64,000 nucleotides of DNA from Porphyra umbilicalis. Taxonomy: Eukaryota > Rhodophyta > Bangiophyceae > Bangiales > Bangiaceae. Both the position numbers and the translations under genes were made by a program. The stretch lies in assembly GCA_002049455.2 (NCBI GenBank), contig KV919142.1:1-64000 (forward strand). Direction: 5' to 3'. Position 1 is the first letter of the stretch. Each line of letters opens with the position of its first letter. Under the pieces are notes generated by a model, which made no database searches, was not told the DNA's origin, and saw nothing but the letters and a program-made list of their open reading frames with translations. Below, one piece after another: positions 42,701 to 52,001 of this stretch.

Positions 42701-43622
42701 CGAGCGGGAGCGCCGCCACGGGGTGTGGCAGCGGGAGCAGGTGCGGCGGCCGGTCGCCGCCGCCCTCACCGTCGGCATCAAGTCCTACGTGTGCGACGCG
42801 TCGGTCGGCGCGACGCTCCGGCGGCTCGTCGCCTCCATCCGCGACTACTACCCGGCCGTGCGGGTGCTCATTGCCAATGACGGGCCGCTGGCGCTGTCAG
42901 CCGAGCCGTGGCTCGCCACCGACGCGCACGCAGAGGAGCTGCGGCTGGCGGGCGACTCGGGCATCTCGGTCGGCCGCAACGCGCTCGTCGACGCGGCAAC
43001 GACGCCCTACATCCTGCTGCTGGACGACGACCACCTGTTTGACGAGCAGACGGATTTGGCGCGCCTCGTGCGCGCCGCCGACGGCGGCGGCGGCGGCGGC
43101 GGCGGCGCCCGCTGGGACGTCCTCGGCATGCGCGTGCGCAACTTGCCCGGCATTGCGGAGCTCGAGTCCCACGTCGACATTGTTATCCCGCGGTACGTGG
43201 CGCGGGTGACTGCCTTTCGCGGCCGCCGCGTGACGCTGTGCGTGTGGAATGAGAACCTCGGGCCGTCGGTCGTCGGCTTGACCACCCCGCTCCGCGTCGA
43301 CGTGGTGCACAATGCGCTGCTCGGGCGGGTGGCGGCGCTGCGGCGCACGCGGTGGCGGGGGGAGCTCAAGGTCAACGAGCACCTGTCCTTTTTTCTGGAC
43401 GCGCGCGCGGCCGGCCTCGCCGTCGGCTACCTCCCGTCGGTGTTTGTGCACCATCGACCGCGCGCAGCGTCGGCGTGCTACCGCGCGGTGCGGTTTCGGG
43501 AGGAGAGCTTCCGGCGGCTGCTGGACTATGAGGACGAGCTCGGGTGGGACAAGGCGTGTGGGGACGCGTTCCCAGAGCGCGTGCGCGCGCACATGGCGGC
43601 GCGCGGAGAGGGACGGCGGTGA
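39762..43622 (+). CDS. Three-domain glycosyltransferase (GT2 + GT4 + GT12-like)
   Basis: A signal-anchor-like helix (SVAAVAATLLAAGAFLQAL, about 39.9 kb) implies a type II Golgi membrane protein. Three enzyme domains follow. The first is a GT2-like domain (PHVAVVIVCDGG, then GGYVAFVQGATALAPTALEQ). The second is a GT-B domain of GT4 type (ILFLLPWLQMGGSERAALDV, VVLFAGRFTVGKGVDVIADV, LLPSANEGVALVVYEAMAAG). The third resembles B4GALNT-type GT12 (TVGIKSYVCDASVGATLRRL, ISVGRNALVDAATTPYILLL, metal-binding DDDH). Such a set could build a complex cell-wall or surface polysaccharide; substrates are unknown. The frame changes about five times, in C or G runs near 39783, 40425, 40750, 40930-40960 and 41803. 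The last 1.8 kb is one clean frame to TGA 43622. The ATG at 39762 is the best start but needs the first C-run corrected. Confidence 0.85.
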
Positions 43623-44038
43623 GCGGCGGGGGCTGGCTGCGGTTGTAAATTTGGTATATTATTCGTAAAGCGTCTGTCGGAACACGTGGCGTTTTAACCC
43701 CGGGTGGCAGACGTTGATTGGCACAAAGGGTGGGCCAAATCTTCAAAAGTATTGGATGTTGACTGGAACAGAATCGCCTCCCTGTCTCCAGTTGCGTGCG
43801 GACACGTGGCTCGCCCCACTCGACGGGCCCGCCACTAGGGTTGTTATGTGAGAGTTGGGGCGCTCATAAGGGGCGCAGATAGGGCGCTAATAGGGCGCGA
43901 TTTGGGCGCTTTTACGCCCAGCTTCCCCCACCTGCTGGGCGCTATTAGGGCGCTAGTTAACAGTTTTAGGATTGACCAGTAGCTTGCCTCGATCCGGAAT
44001 GCTGCCTTCGCAGGGCTCCTCAGAATCGAGCATTGCAA
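43623..44038. other. Region with clustered GGGCGCT motifs
   Basis: TTGTAAATTTGG just after the glycosyltransferase stop could be its polyadenylation signal. From 43858 to 43955 GGGCGCT or GGGCGC recurs six to eight times, and again at 44305-44340. The motif spacing is irregular. This may be the subterminal repeat of an unrecognised small transposon that includes the hairpin at 44039. Confidence 0.5.
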
Positions 44039-44141
44039 AACAGGTCATCTGGGGGGGGGGGTGCACTTTGACCACGCCTTGCAACAACGCTGTCGAGGCG
44101 ATGTTGCAAGGCGTGGTCAAACTGCACCCAGATGACCTGTT
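44039..44141. repeat. Large hairpin, about 45-bp arms
   Basis: The left arm starts AACAGGTCATCTGGG and continues TTTGACCACGCCTTGCAACA. The right arm from about 44098 mirrors it to CCTGTT at 44141. The loop is about seven bases (TGTCGAG). The main difference is an expanded G-run in the left arm. This is the strongest DNA foldback in the window. Confidence 0.93.
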
Positions 44142-44396
44142 ATCCCCACCGCGGATACCCCCCCCTCTTGACTCGCTCCGTCGGCTGCTTCGGAAAGACC
44201 AGATGAGGTCAAGTCTCCTTGAATCTGGTTATTCACAAGAAATCGACTCCTCGATCTGGAAAAGCATGGTGGGCTACAGCTGTATTTGATGGGGGGCTAC
44301 CGAGGGCGCTTAGGGCGCTGGGGGCGCTGGATGGCGCTGTTAGAGCAAACCTAGCAATGTCAGAGGACTATCCTTAAAATCTCAATTGGTCTTGCG
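44142..44396. other. Spacer; end shared with 5.3 kb
   Basis: No gene seen. TAGAGCAAACCTAGCAATG at 44341 is the reverse complement of CATTGCTAGGTTTGCTCTA at 5326, and both are followed by a TAGTCC match. This suggests a shared element end. Confidence 0.5.
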
Positions 44397-45104
44397 ACGT
44401 GGCGCCCCCTCACAGGCCGCCTATTGTAGGCTCCTAAAATGGGCGATATGCGCAATAGAGTTACTCCTGACCGGGCTTCTTTTTCATCGATAGTCCTCTT
44501 TGTTGGTGGGCGGTTCGTGGCCCATCCCTTGGAGTAAACCGTCCGAAGAATCTCGGAGCCTCCAGCAAGGCGTGATCCGCGAGATCTGCTGCAGATTGCC
44601 GTCGACAGGCCGACGAAAGGCAGCGATCGTCTGACTCAAAAGCAGACACGAAGCACAAGTATGGCAAAAAGTGGGGGATCGTCGTCGTCAACGTCGATTA
44701 AGTGATACATAGCGGCTCCACAGGCTGCCACCGTGCACGGCCATGACGACCTGTCAGCCAATCACACATGCAAGAATCACAGACGGGATGGTGTGCACCC
44801 AAACGTGTTGCGCGGGTGCTAAGGGCTGGCACAAGGCTGGGAATTTCATGGCTGGAAACTGCCGTGGAGGCGGTCTTTTCTTCCATGTTGGCCCGTCTAC
44901 AGCTCTCGCGTATTGCTGTCTTCCCAATTTTGGCCGATGCCGTCGATGTCAAGAGGGGTGATCAAGTGTGCGAAACAGTTTCTCAGCCATCCATTCAGCC
45001 GGATAAAGTCGGTCGACCAATGGGCAGTTGACCGAGAGCCTGTCATGACTTCGACCACATCGGCCAAAATTAGGAAGACAGCAATACATCATGCGATCTA
45101 CCTG
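44397..45104. repeat. Dispersed repeat, copy 2, filled by a MITE
   Basis: Matches 917-1287 on the same strand, with an extra segment at about 44425-44640 that copy 1 lacks. The match resumes at ACGAAGCACAAGTATGGC and runs to CTCTCGCGTA. It is then interrupted by the 172-bp MITE and ends with CATCATGCGATCTACCTG. Confidence 0.8.
44913..45084. mobile_element. 172-bp MITE with demonstrated empty site
   Basis: The element begins TTGCTGTCTTCCCAATTTTG, and the reverse complement of its end is TTGCTGTCTTCCTAATTTTG. Inverted repeats extend about 40 bases with few mismatches. TA flanks both sides (44911-44912 and 45085-45086). The related repeat at 1269 has a single TA here and no insertion, which proves a TA target duplication. 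It has no coding capacity, so it would need a Tc1/mariner-type transposase from elsewhere. Confidence 0.96.
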
Positions 45105-45622
45105 CATGCCTGGGCTCGCCTCGACGTCTCCGGCGGTGGGCCCCGTTTTTGGCACGCCAGTGTTCCCACAGATGCACTACAGTGAATCTCCATGACTGCA
45201 TGATCGTCTCGAAGCTGTCTGCAAGCCACGCATCACGCTTTCCAGTGGCTTTTATGGTTCGAACAGGGAACCAGGGGTTGGTCAATCGGCTCGGGCGACT
45301 CCGAACAGGCTTATTTGAAGTGGCGCTGCCGTTCAAGCTCCAAAACAAGGGCGATCCCGCGAGAAGACCACGAGATGCATTCAGGGATTAGAAATGTTAA
45401 CAGGTCTGATAATGGGTCGTCACAGCCCCGTCACATCCTAGTTTTGGAACAAATTCCAGCCATCAGTGCTACAACCGTTCAATAGGCCAAACGGTATCAC
45501 TTTTGGCTGTCAGGACAGTTGGAGCAATTTGTGGAGATGCTCCAATTATATTGCAGGTGCCTCCGCACCGCGGCGTGCCCTGCCGAGTCCCTCAAGTGAG
45601 ACAGCCGACAAAAGAACTCATC
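45105..45622. other. No gene seen
   Basis: Ordinary-composition spacer after the repeat. ACAAAAG near 45610 gives a TTTT on the minus strand, a plausible RNA polymerase III terminator for the adjacent tRNA gene. Confidence 0.5.
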
Positions 45623-45720
45623 TGATCAGAGTGGGACATCCTGTCACGTTTTCGAACCCACGCCAACGAAAGTTGACTGCGACCTGAACGCAGCGCCTTA
45701 GACCGCTCGGCCATCTGACC
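45623..45720 (-). tRNA. tRNA-Leu(CAG), copy 1, with 14-nt T-loop insertion
   Basis: The minus strand folds as a class II tRNA. The acceptor stem is GGTCAGA with TCTGATC, and the discriminator is A. The anticodon arm is CTGCG TTCAGGT CGCAG, giving anticodon CAG. The variable-arm stem is CAAC with GTTG. The T-stem is GTGGG with CCCAC. The T-loop is 21 nt instead of 7, because 14 bases (AACGTGACAGGATG; plus-strand 45637-45650) lie between TTCGAA and T. Removing them leaves an 84-nt tRNA with a normal TTCGAAT loop. A TTTT follows downstream. Either the insertion is an ectopic intron, or the gene is a structural variant. It lies just downstream of a glycosyltransferase fragment on the same strand. 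Confidence 0.88.
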
Positions 45721-45779
45721 TTTTCTACCGAACTTAAGATCTGTCAACATCATACTGACTTACTATGCCGGCTTTGGGG

Positions 45780-45974
45780 CTATGTGTGTCCAGCCTCCTC
45801 CCGGCCGCCTACTGTCGCGTCCCCACTCCCCCCCACCCCTGCTGTCGTCGTCACGTGCGCCCCCTTGCGCGCCGGAAAGGCGTTGTGACACGAGTGGTGC
45901 CACACAAACGCTGGGTCATACTCCAACAGCCGCTCGTAGTCCGCTTCGCACTCCCGCGCTGTCGCGTAGCATGC
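45780..45974 (-). pseudogene. Glycosyltransferase C-terminal fragment
   Basis: Sixty-four codons (ACYATARECEADYERLLEYD, then PAFVWHHSCHNAFPAR) match the last residues of the minus-strand glycosyltransferase at 52002-52205 (ADYERLLDYNPAFVWDHPCH). The nearby tRNA-Leu gene is in the same relative place in both copies, so this is the remnant of a segmental duplication. Upstream of ACYA the similarity to the paralog stops and a different frame continues. It cannot make an enzyme. Confidence 0.85.
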
Positions 45975-46398
45975 AGGCAGGGGCCAAGGGCGCCTCTTCG
46001 TCCTCAGAGGTGCTGTCTTCCCGCCCCGCCATGTCATCCACCGTCGCCCCGTCGTCCGTCGCCGCCGCCGCACGGTGCACCGCTGCGCATTCATCCGCCA
46101 CATCGCAGTTCATCAGGTGAATGACATCTGGCATGCGAAACGAAGCCGTTGTGTGAGGCGGTTTACATATGTGCTCGAGAGCGCGAAATGCGAGCATCAG
46201 AGGGGAGCTGGTTGTGGGAGACAAGAGGACCGCCCCAGACAACCGCATCTCCCGTCTAGTACGCAGCCATCGGTTGATGTGGTGCGGGCGGCAGCTGTGA
46301 ATGCTCTTCGGGGTGCCCATCCCAGGCCCTCCTGTGGCATAAGAAGGATGCCATCCTAGCCAGCATCCCGTCAGCGCAGAGCGCCTACCGTCCTCCAA
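45975..46398 (-). CDS. Hypothetical acidic protein joined to the fragment
   Basis: A minus-strand frame starts at 46398 (MEDGRRSALTGCWLGWHPSY) and runs to 45916, overlapping the end of the glycosyltransferase fragment in another frame. It includes SFRMPDVIHLMNCDVADECA and an acidic patch (REDSTSEDEEAPLA). No family is recognised. It probably belongs to whatever sequence was joined to the fragment at the breakpoint near 45975. Confidence 0.3.
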
Positions 46399-46559
46399 TA
46401 CCTACCCTCCTCCGTCATCCCCGCCCGCATTTACCTGCGTTGCTGCCTGCCTCTGCCCCACCCACTGTGGCCAGGGGTCCAACTGCCCCCCCTTCCTCTC
46501 TTCACAGCTGGGCCTGCCGCACAACGCCGCGGGCTCCCCCGGCGTACACCTGCCGGCCG

Positions 46560-49360
46560 TGCTGACTCGGCTCCACCGGACGTATGCCCATCCCGGCGCC
46601 GCCCGCCTCCTTTACCTTCTCAAGGAGGCGGGCTGAACGGACGCCGCAGTTGCGCCGGCGCTGCGGGGGGTGTCCGAGGTCTGTGCGGTCTGTCAGGGGT
46701 CTCTCTCATGCCCCCCTCGGGCTGTCGTGACCATGCCGCGCCCTATGGTGATCAATGACACCGTCATCGTCGACCTGGCTGAGATTACCGGCCGCGGTCG
46801 ATTCCTCCACGTGATTGACGTGGGAACCTGTCTCTCGCGGTGCGTCGTCGTGGCGGACAAGGAGGCGCCGACAATTGTGCGCGCCCTGCTGTCCGTTTGG
46901 ATCTGCACCTACGGGGCCACGCGGTGGCTTCTCTCCGACCCCGGTCAGGAGTTCCACAACGCTCTCGTCCGCGCGCTCGGCAATCGTTTCAACATTGCGT
47001 TAAACGTGACGGCGGGCAAGTCGGCGTGCAGCAATGGCATCTGCGAGCGCCACAATCGGGTCGTCAAGCACATGGTGCTGCGCCTTGCTGCCAAATTCCC
47101 CGCGGCCTCCTTCCAGCAGCTGTTGGATCCCTGCTGCTTTCCTAAGAACTCCCTGGTGGTGCACGGCTGCGCATCCCCCTTCCAGCTCGCGACGGGGTCG
47201 CAGCCGCGCCTGCCGTCCGTCCTGTCGGATGCCCTGCCGGCCGTGCAGGAAGGCCACCTACCTACCGAGCCGGACCTCGCCCGCACTGTCGCTCTGTTGG
47301 CGGCATCTCGGGCGGCTTTTGCTCGCGCCGAGGCGAGCCAGTCTGTCCATACTGGGAGCAGTCCCAGGCGTCGTCTCGCCGCGTCATGCACGGCCCGGCG
47401 ATGGTCGTGTCCCAAATGGAGCGGGTGGTCCGCCTGCTCCACGGCGGTGAGTACAAGACCCGGAACGCCTCCGACGTGGAGCAGTTTGACGCTGCCGACC
47501 CGCCGCCGTCCAAAGCGTCCGACGCGGGTGTCGTGGGCGCCGACCTGTGGGCGCTGCGCATCGCCGTGCTGCCGCCGGCCGGGGCCTCGGCGACGCTCGC
47601 TGCCGTCGCCTCTCCCGATCCGCTGCCGGCGCCGTCTGTCCCATCCCTTGGGCGGCTGAACCCGGCGGCTGCGGTGCCTTTGTTCGTGTTGGGGGCTTCG
47701 GTGGCCGCACGCCACGCTTTTGTGCCGCCCGACGTCCTCGCGGAGGGGGCGGCTCTCGTGGCGGCAGTGGATGCGGCCAGGCTGGCGGTCGCCGGCCGGG
47801 CGGGTGACGCGTCCTCGGCGCGTAACGAGGGCTGGGATGCCCTCATCGCGCACTCCATCCTGATCACTCGGCGGGAGCTGCGGATGCGCGCTGAGGTGTC
47901 GGCGGCGGACGCAGGCCCCGAGTTTGACGCCGCCAAGGACGTGAAGCTGCTGGCCTGGATGGTTTAGGGCGCCTATGTAGCGGTTCTCTTTGCCGAGTAG
48001 CGCGCGTTGAGCATGCGCTGGAACCTCACCATCAAGCCCCCCGCCCTCCCCGGCTTGCACCCCCGCCCCAAGGCACGCCTCTGCGTGCGGGGCAACGAGG
48101 ACCGAGACAAAGCTCTGATTGACAGCTTCTCGCCCACCGTCTCGCGCCCCACGGTGCTCCCTCTGCTGATGCTTTTCGCTACCATGGGCTGGGTGCCGCG
48201 GACGGTCGACGTGTCTACGGATTTCCTGCGGGGCATGTCGATCGATCGCCCTTCCCCCGTCTACGTCCAACCTCCCCCCGAGGCCGGGATGGCGCGGGGA
48301 TTACTGAGGCTGTTGGCCAAGTGCGCCTACGGGTTGGTAGACGCGCCGCACATGTTGTACAAGCGCGTGTTTGTCGTAATGCGCAAGATCGGTGCGGTGC
48401 GCTCGGCTGCCGACCCGGGCTTGTTTGTGCTCCTTGCGGGCGTGGCGGTCATCCTGGCCGTGTCCGTCCACGTTGACAATTTCCTCTCCGGCGGCACCGC
48501 GGCAAGCGTGGCGCACTGTGAGTTGGAGCTGCGGGCGGCGTTCTCCGTCGGCCCCGTCGCGGTCACCTCGCTTGTATTCACGGGCCTGGCCGTTGCCTTC
48601 ACGGCGGCGTCGGGGGGGCTCCCGGCGTGTATCCGTATGCACCAGCAGGCGTATGTCGACAGCCTGAGCAACATCCCCCTGTCTGCCGCTCGTGTGGCCA
48701 CCTTGGGCTCCGCGGTCACCTCGGCGGAGCTCATGATCTACCGCCGCGCGGCCGGCGCACTGCTTTGGGCGGCCAGGCAGACGCTTTCCCACTTGGCGTG
48801 CGGCGCGGCGGTGCTGGCGCGCCACTTCCGCCACGCCTTCGTGGCCGACCTCGTCCGTGCCAACAAGCACTTGGCGGCGGCCCGCCTCTCGCGCGACTTT
48901 TTCCTAACGTTCCGCCCCTCCCATTCCCGGGCGCTGTCTCTATCTCTTCACGGACTCGTCGGCGGTGACTCTGCAGTCCATGTCGGCGCAGACGGGCTTT
49001 GCCATCTTCCTCGGTGCCGCGGAGGGGGTGGTCGGTGCGGCGGGCTCGGCGGCGGCGGCGGCTGACGGTGTCTCGCCGACTTGGTTGCGTGGGGCTCCCA
49101 CCGCCAACGGCGGGTGACCCACAGCTCTTTCGCGGCCGAGGCGTTCGGCCTCCTGCAGGGTCCTCGCTCTGCCCTCGAAGATGCCACCGTGGCTGGGCTG
49201 CTGTTGACGGCTCCGTCGGTGCGGGCTCGCCGGGCCACGATTTTTTGGACTCGCGGTCCCTCTACGATTCCCTCACCTCCATGTCGGCGACGGGCTCCAC
49301 GGAGGTGCGGGCGTGCATCGCCGACCTGCGCGACCACTACCGCCTGGGCTCCCTCGTGTA
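46560..49360 (+). mobile_element. Second Ty1/copia-like pol fossil, GC-rich
   Basis: Family: Ty1/copia-like. Parts in order on the plus strand are an integrase zinc-binding region near 46.57 kb, the integrase core (VIVDLAEITGRGRFLHVIDV, SNGICERHNRVVKHM), a Pro/Ala-rich linker, and reverse transcriptase (RPKARLCVRGNEDRDK, DSFSPTVSRPTVLPLLMLF). An RNase H-like end lies near 49.0-49.3 kb. It is broken, with about five breaks. Its high GC matches the host genes and differs from the copia fossil at 27-28.8 kb, so it is a separate lineage and probably an older resident. LTRs were not identified. Confidence 0.85.
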
Positions 49361-49764
49361 GCTCACTTGGCTGCCCGGTTCCCTGCAGCTGGTGGACGGC
49401 TTGACCAAGCCCACCGGGGCCGGTCCTCCCCGGGGGGCGGCGGCGTCGGGGTGCCTGCCGCTGCCCCGCTCCGCTTGTGTCACCACGTCGGCGTCGGGGC
49501 GCTTCGGTTCCCATTGCTGACCCTCCCTCTCCCTGCCTCCCTTTCCCTTGCCGCCGGCGCCTTAGTTGCCCTTGCTGGGGTATGGGCTCCACGCCATTGA
49601 GTAATCTATGGGCTCAAAGTTCGGCTGGGTCGCGGATGGGGGTGTGGGGAGTACGGGGGAGTGCGAATTAGCACTGTAATGTGGGTAATTCATGGACGGC
49701 ACACCGCCGGCGGTGGGGTGGGCCGCAGAGTGGTAGATAGGAGTCGGGACGGCTGCGGTTAGGG
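49361..49764. other. Downstream flank of the copia-like fossil
   Basis: No gene supported. The 3' LTR of the preceding fossil would be expected here. I found no second copy to confirm it. Confidence 0.35.
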
Positions 49765-50243
49765 GTGGGCGGCCGTATCCGGCAGGAATATACAGCTTTT
49801 ATTCTCACACCTGCACCTCTACCACGAGCGGTGCCCGCCAGTGTGCTGGTCCCGCCGCCAATGCCCCCTCCCCACCCAACAGGCGCCGCCTCCGGCACAG
49901 CTGGCTCCCGCAGTGCCGGCGCGGCCTGCGGAGGTGGAGGAGGCGGCGGCACCGGCGACGGAGTCGGCTGCGTCGACGCCGATTGTTCCCGCTTCAAGGC
50001 CGGTGCCGGCCACGTTGTGACTGGCGGTGGTCGGGCGGCGGTTGTGCCCGAAAAAGCAGCAGTCGCATTTGTGCCGGCTGCCGTCGGCCGCGAGGCGGCG
50101 CGCAGCCGACCAGGCAGTAGCCGGTGGTGGAGGCCAGTGCCGACGCGCAGTGCGAGGGGGATGGTCGGCACCGACAGTGACGAAACCGCCTTGCTCGCAC
50201 CGCAATATAAACTTGCAGTAAATGCATGAGATGGGTTCCGCAT
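49765..50243. other. Pro/Ala-rich sequence, coding status unresolved
   Basis: Both strands are open: plus 49765-50229 and minus frames at 49668-50243 and 49819-50205. One minus frame contains SRHKCDCCFFGHNRR, a Cys/His cluster that could bind zinc. The rest is low complexity. I cannot choose a strand with confidence. Confidence 0.25.
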
Positions 50244-50791
50244 AAATCGTCGATCAATCGAACATTCATCTATTGGTTGAAATGTACTGATTCAACCGCG
50301 GCCATTTATGACCAGCATCGCTCCGGCGGCCGAAGCAATAATAAAACTTGTGACTAAATAGAAATCAGTAGTGTTATTAACTCATTTATAGGCCAATCAA
50401 AAGCCTCTGGACGGATCATTTGCTTTCTACGATACCATCCCTGTTGTCTGGTGAGGTCAGGCAGTGTCCAACACAGATTGAGACCCAGTCTGGCATACTG
50501 CGATCTGATGTTGTAGTGCTACATGGTCCCTCCTCGCAGCCACGTCTTGTCTCTTCGTGGCGCGACGAACTCAGCGCCACATCGAACGAAGCACGTGTCA
50601 AACTGGGTCTGAGAGCTACGAGCCATTCTTTCAAAACCCTGGTACACCGACTGTGGTACAACTCTTACCAATCAGCCTTGACGGGGTTGCAGAGCTTAGG
50701 CCCTGTCTAAACGGCTCGTGTCTAAGCACGTGTTTGGTCGGACAAGTCCGTGTCTGAGCGAGGGCTGCATGCGGCTGTCTGAACGGGACGC
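50244..50791. other. AT-richer spacer, no gene seen
   Basis: Less GC-rich than its surroundings. CTGTCTAAACGG at 50703 and CTGTCTGAACGG at 50774 form a short direct repeat. No element could be defined. Confidence 0.4.
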
Positions 50792-51598
50792 TCAGATGTC
50801 AAACTGTGCTTGGTTGTAAAGTAGCCTGCATATTTGATGCGGCCCTCGGTGCCCGCATTGGTCAGCATTGTTGGGCATCCAGATCGAGGAGGGATCATCA
50901 GCTGAGCTCTGCCCACTGACAGCCGTCCCGACAACGTCGAGCACCCGCATGACAATACGCAGGTCCATGGAGGAGAGGCACATCAAGAACTTCTCTGCCT
51001 TGGCGTGATCAAAGCCCCCGCGCTCAGGGCGCCAGCCATCCCTGGGCGGTTGCGACTCGGGGGAGAGCGCGTCCTCGGCCGAAGGCACGGCTGCCGCAGG
51101 GAAAGTGGAGTGAAAGGGCATCGAGGGGGATGCAGGGGTAGGGAGGACGACCGGGGCGGCCGAGACGGACGAGGGAGCGCCATCGACGACCATCAAGACA
51201 GTAGGCTGACGAGTCGGGGGGGGATACGAGGGGTGTGACGAGGACGAACAGGGTAGAGAACAGGGGCAGCGAGGCTGGCAGTGGGAGGGGGAAGAGGTGC
51301 TGGATGACGTGACGAGGTGGACAAGAAGAACCGGTATGCGGCGAACGCCGGATGGGGTGTGATGCGTCACGTCTGGTGCTGGAGAGTTCCAGCAAGCGTG
51401 TGCTGTAGGGCGCATGCAAACGTGCGCCGGTGACGTGCCGAAAGCGTTGGCCAGGGCACACCGCTTGCGGCAGATCGAAGGCCTCGTCCAGATCACGACA
51501 GCTCCACGCAGGGGGGCTTCCAATGTGGCCGCCGGGAGTTTCGCAGTGTCTGCACGTGTCTGGCGTGCCCGGGAAAGAGAGAAAAAAACCGGGCACAT
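50792..51598 (-). CDS. Hypothetical protein, coding support mainly at the C-terminus
   Basis: The frame is 268 codons. The N-terminal half is Ser/Pro-rich. From an internal Met near 51196 (MVVDGAPSSVSAAPVVLPTP) it becomes more protein-like and ends with a helical stretch (DHAKAEKFLMCLSSMDLRIV, RVLDVVGTAVSG). No family is recognised. The internal Met may be the true start, giving about 134 residues. It lies downstream of the second tRNA-Leu gene on the same strand. Confidence 0.35.
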   Translation of the reverse strand: MCPVFFSLSRARQTRADTAKLPAATLEAPLRGAVVIWTRPSICRKRCALANAFGTSPAHVCMRPTAHACWNSPAPDVTHHTPSGVRRIPVLLVHLVTSSSTSSPSHCQPRCPCSLPCSSSSHPSYPPPTRQPTVLMVVDGAPSSVSAAPVVLPTPASPSMPFHSTFPAAAVPSAEDALSPESQPPRDGWRPERGGFDHAKAEKFLMCLSSMDLRIVMRVLDVVGTAVSGQSSADDPSSIWMPNNADQCGHRGPHQICRLLYNQAQFDI

Positions 51599-51842
51599 GG
51601 GCCGACGGCGCTTCTAACTTCGCGCAACTGCTTCTCAGACACGAAAAAGTTCGAGTGCCCGGAAGACGCTCTCCGATTCTCCAAACACGAATACAGCGTT
51701 TTCATTGGTCAGACATGACCAGACATGCTGAGACGCGCTCCACCACTCCCCGTTAAGACACCGCCTTAGTGAAACTGCCTGCTCCTCCGTTCCGCTCGGT
51801 GCCATGATGAGCCTCTCCGGCGGGGCAGTGCAAAAAGCAAAT
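51599..51842. other. Spacer downstream of tRNA-Leu copy 2
   Basis: On the minus strand the tRNA is followed by AATTTGCTTTTTGCAC, whose five-T run fits an RNA polymerase III terminator. No gene is seen. Confidence 0.5.
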
Positions 51843-51940
51843 TGATCAGAGTGGGATTTTCTGTCACAATTTCGAACCCACGCCAACGAAAGTTGACTGC
51901 GACCTGAACGCAGCGCCTTAGACCGCTCGGCCATCTGACC
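51843..51940 (-). tRNA. tRNA-Leu(CAG), copy 2, with 14-nt T-loop insertion
   Basis: Identical to copy 1 in the acceptor, D, anticodon, variable and T stems. The T-loop insertion has the same length and place but a different sequence (ATTGTGACAGAAAA; plus-strand 51857-51870). Only GTGACAG is shared in the middle. The tRNA body is unchanged while the insert has diverged, as expected if the insert is removed and the body is under selection. It ends with discriminator A and is followed by a five-T terminator. It lies 61 bases from the stop codon of the minus-strand glycosyltransferase. Confidence 0.9.
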
Positions 51941-52001
51941 ATTTCCTGACAATGTGCACCCTGAGACAATTATTTATTGACTTGGCCGTATCATGTGCAG
52001 G

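Noticed and set aside
50703-50786. hAT-type transposon ends around CTGTCTAAACGG
   Set aside because: The similar motifs are direct repeats, not inverted, and no 8-bp target duplication was found.
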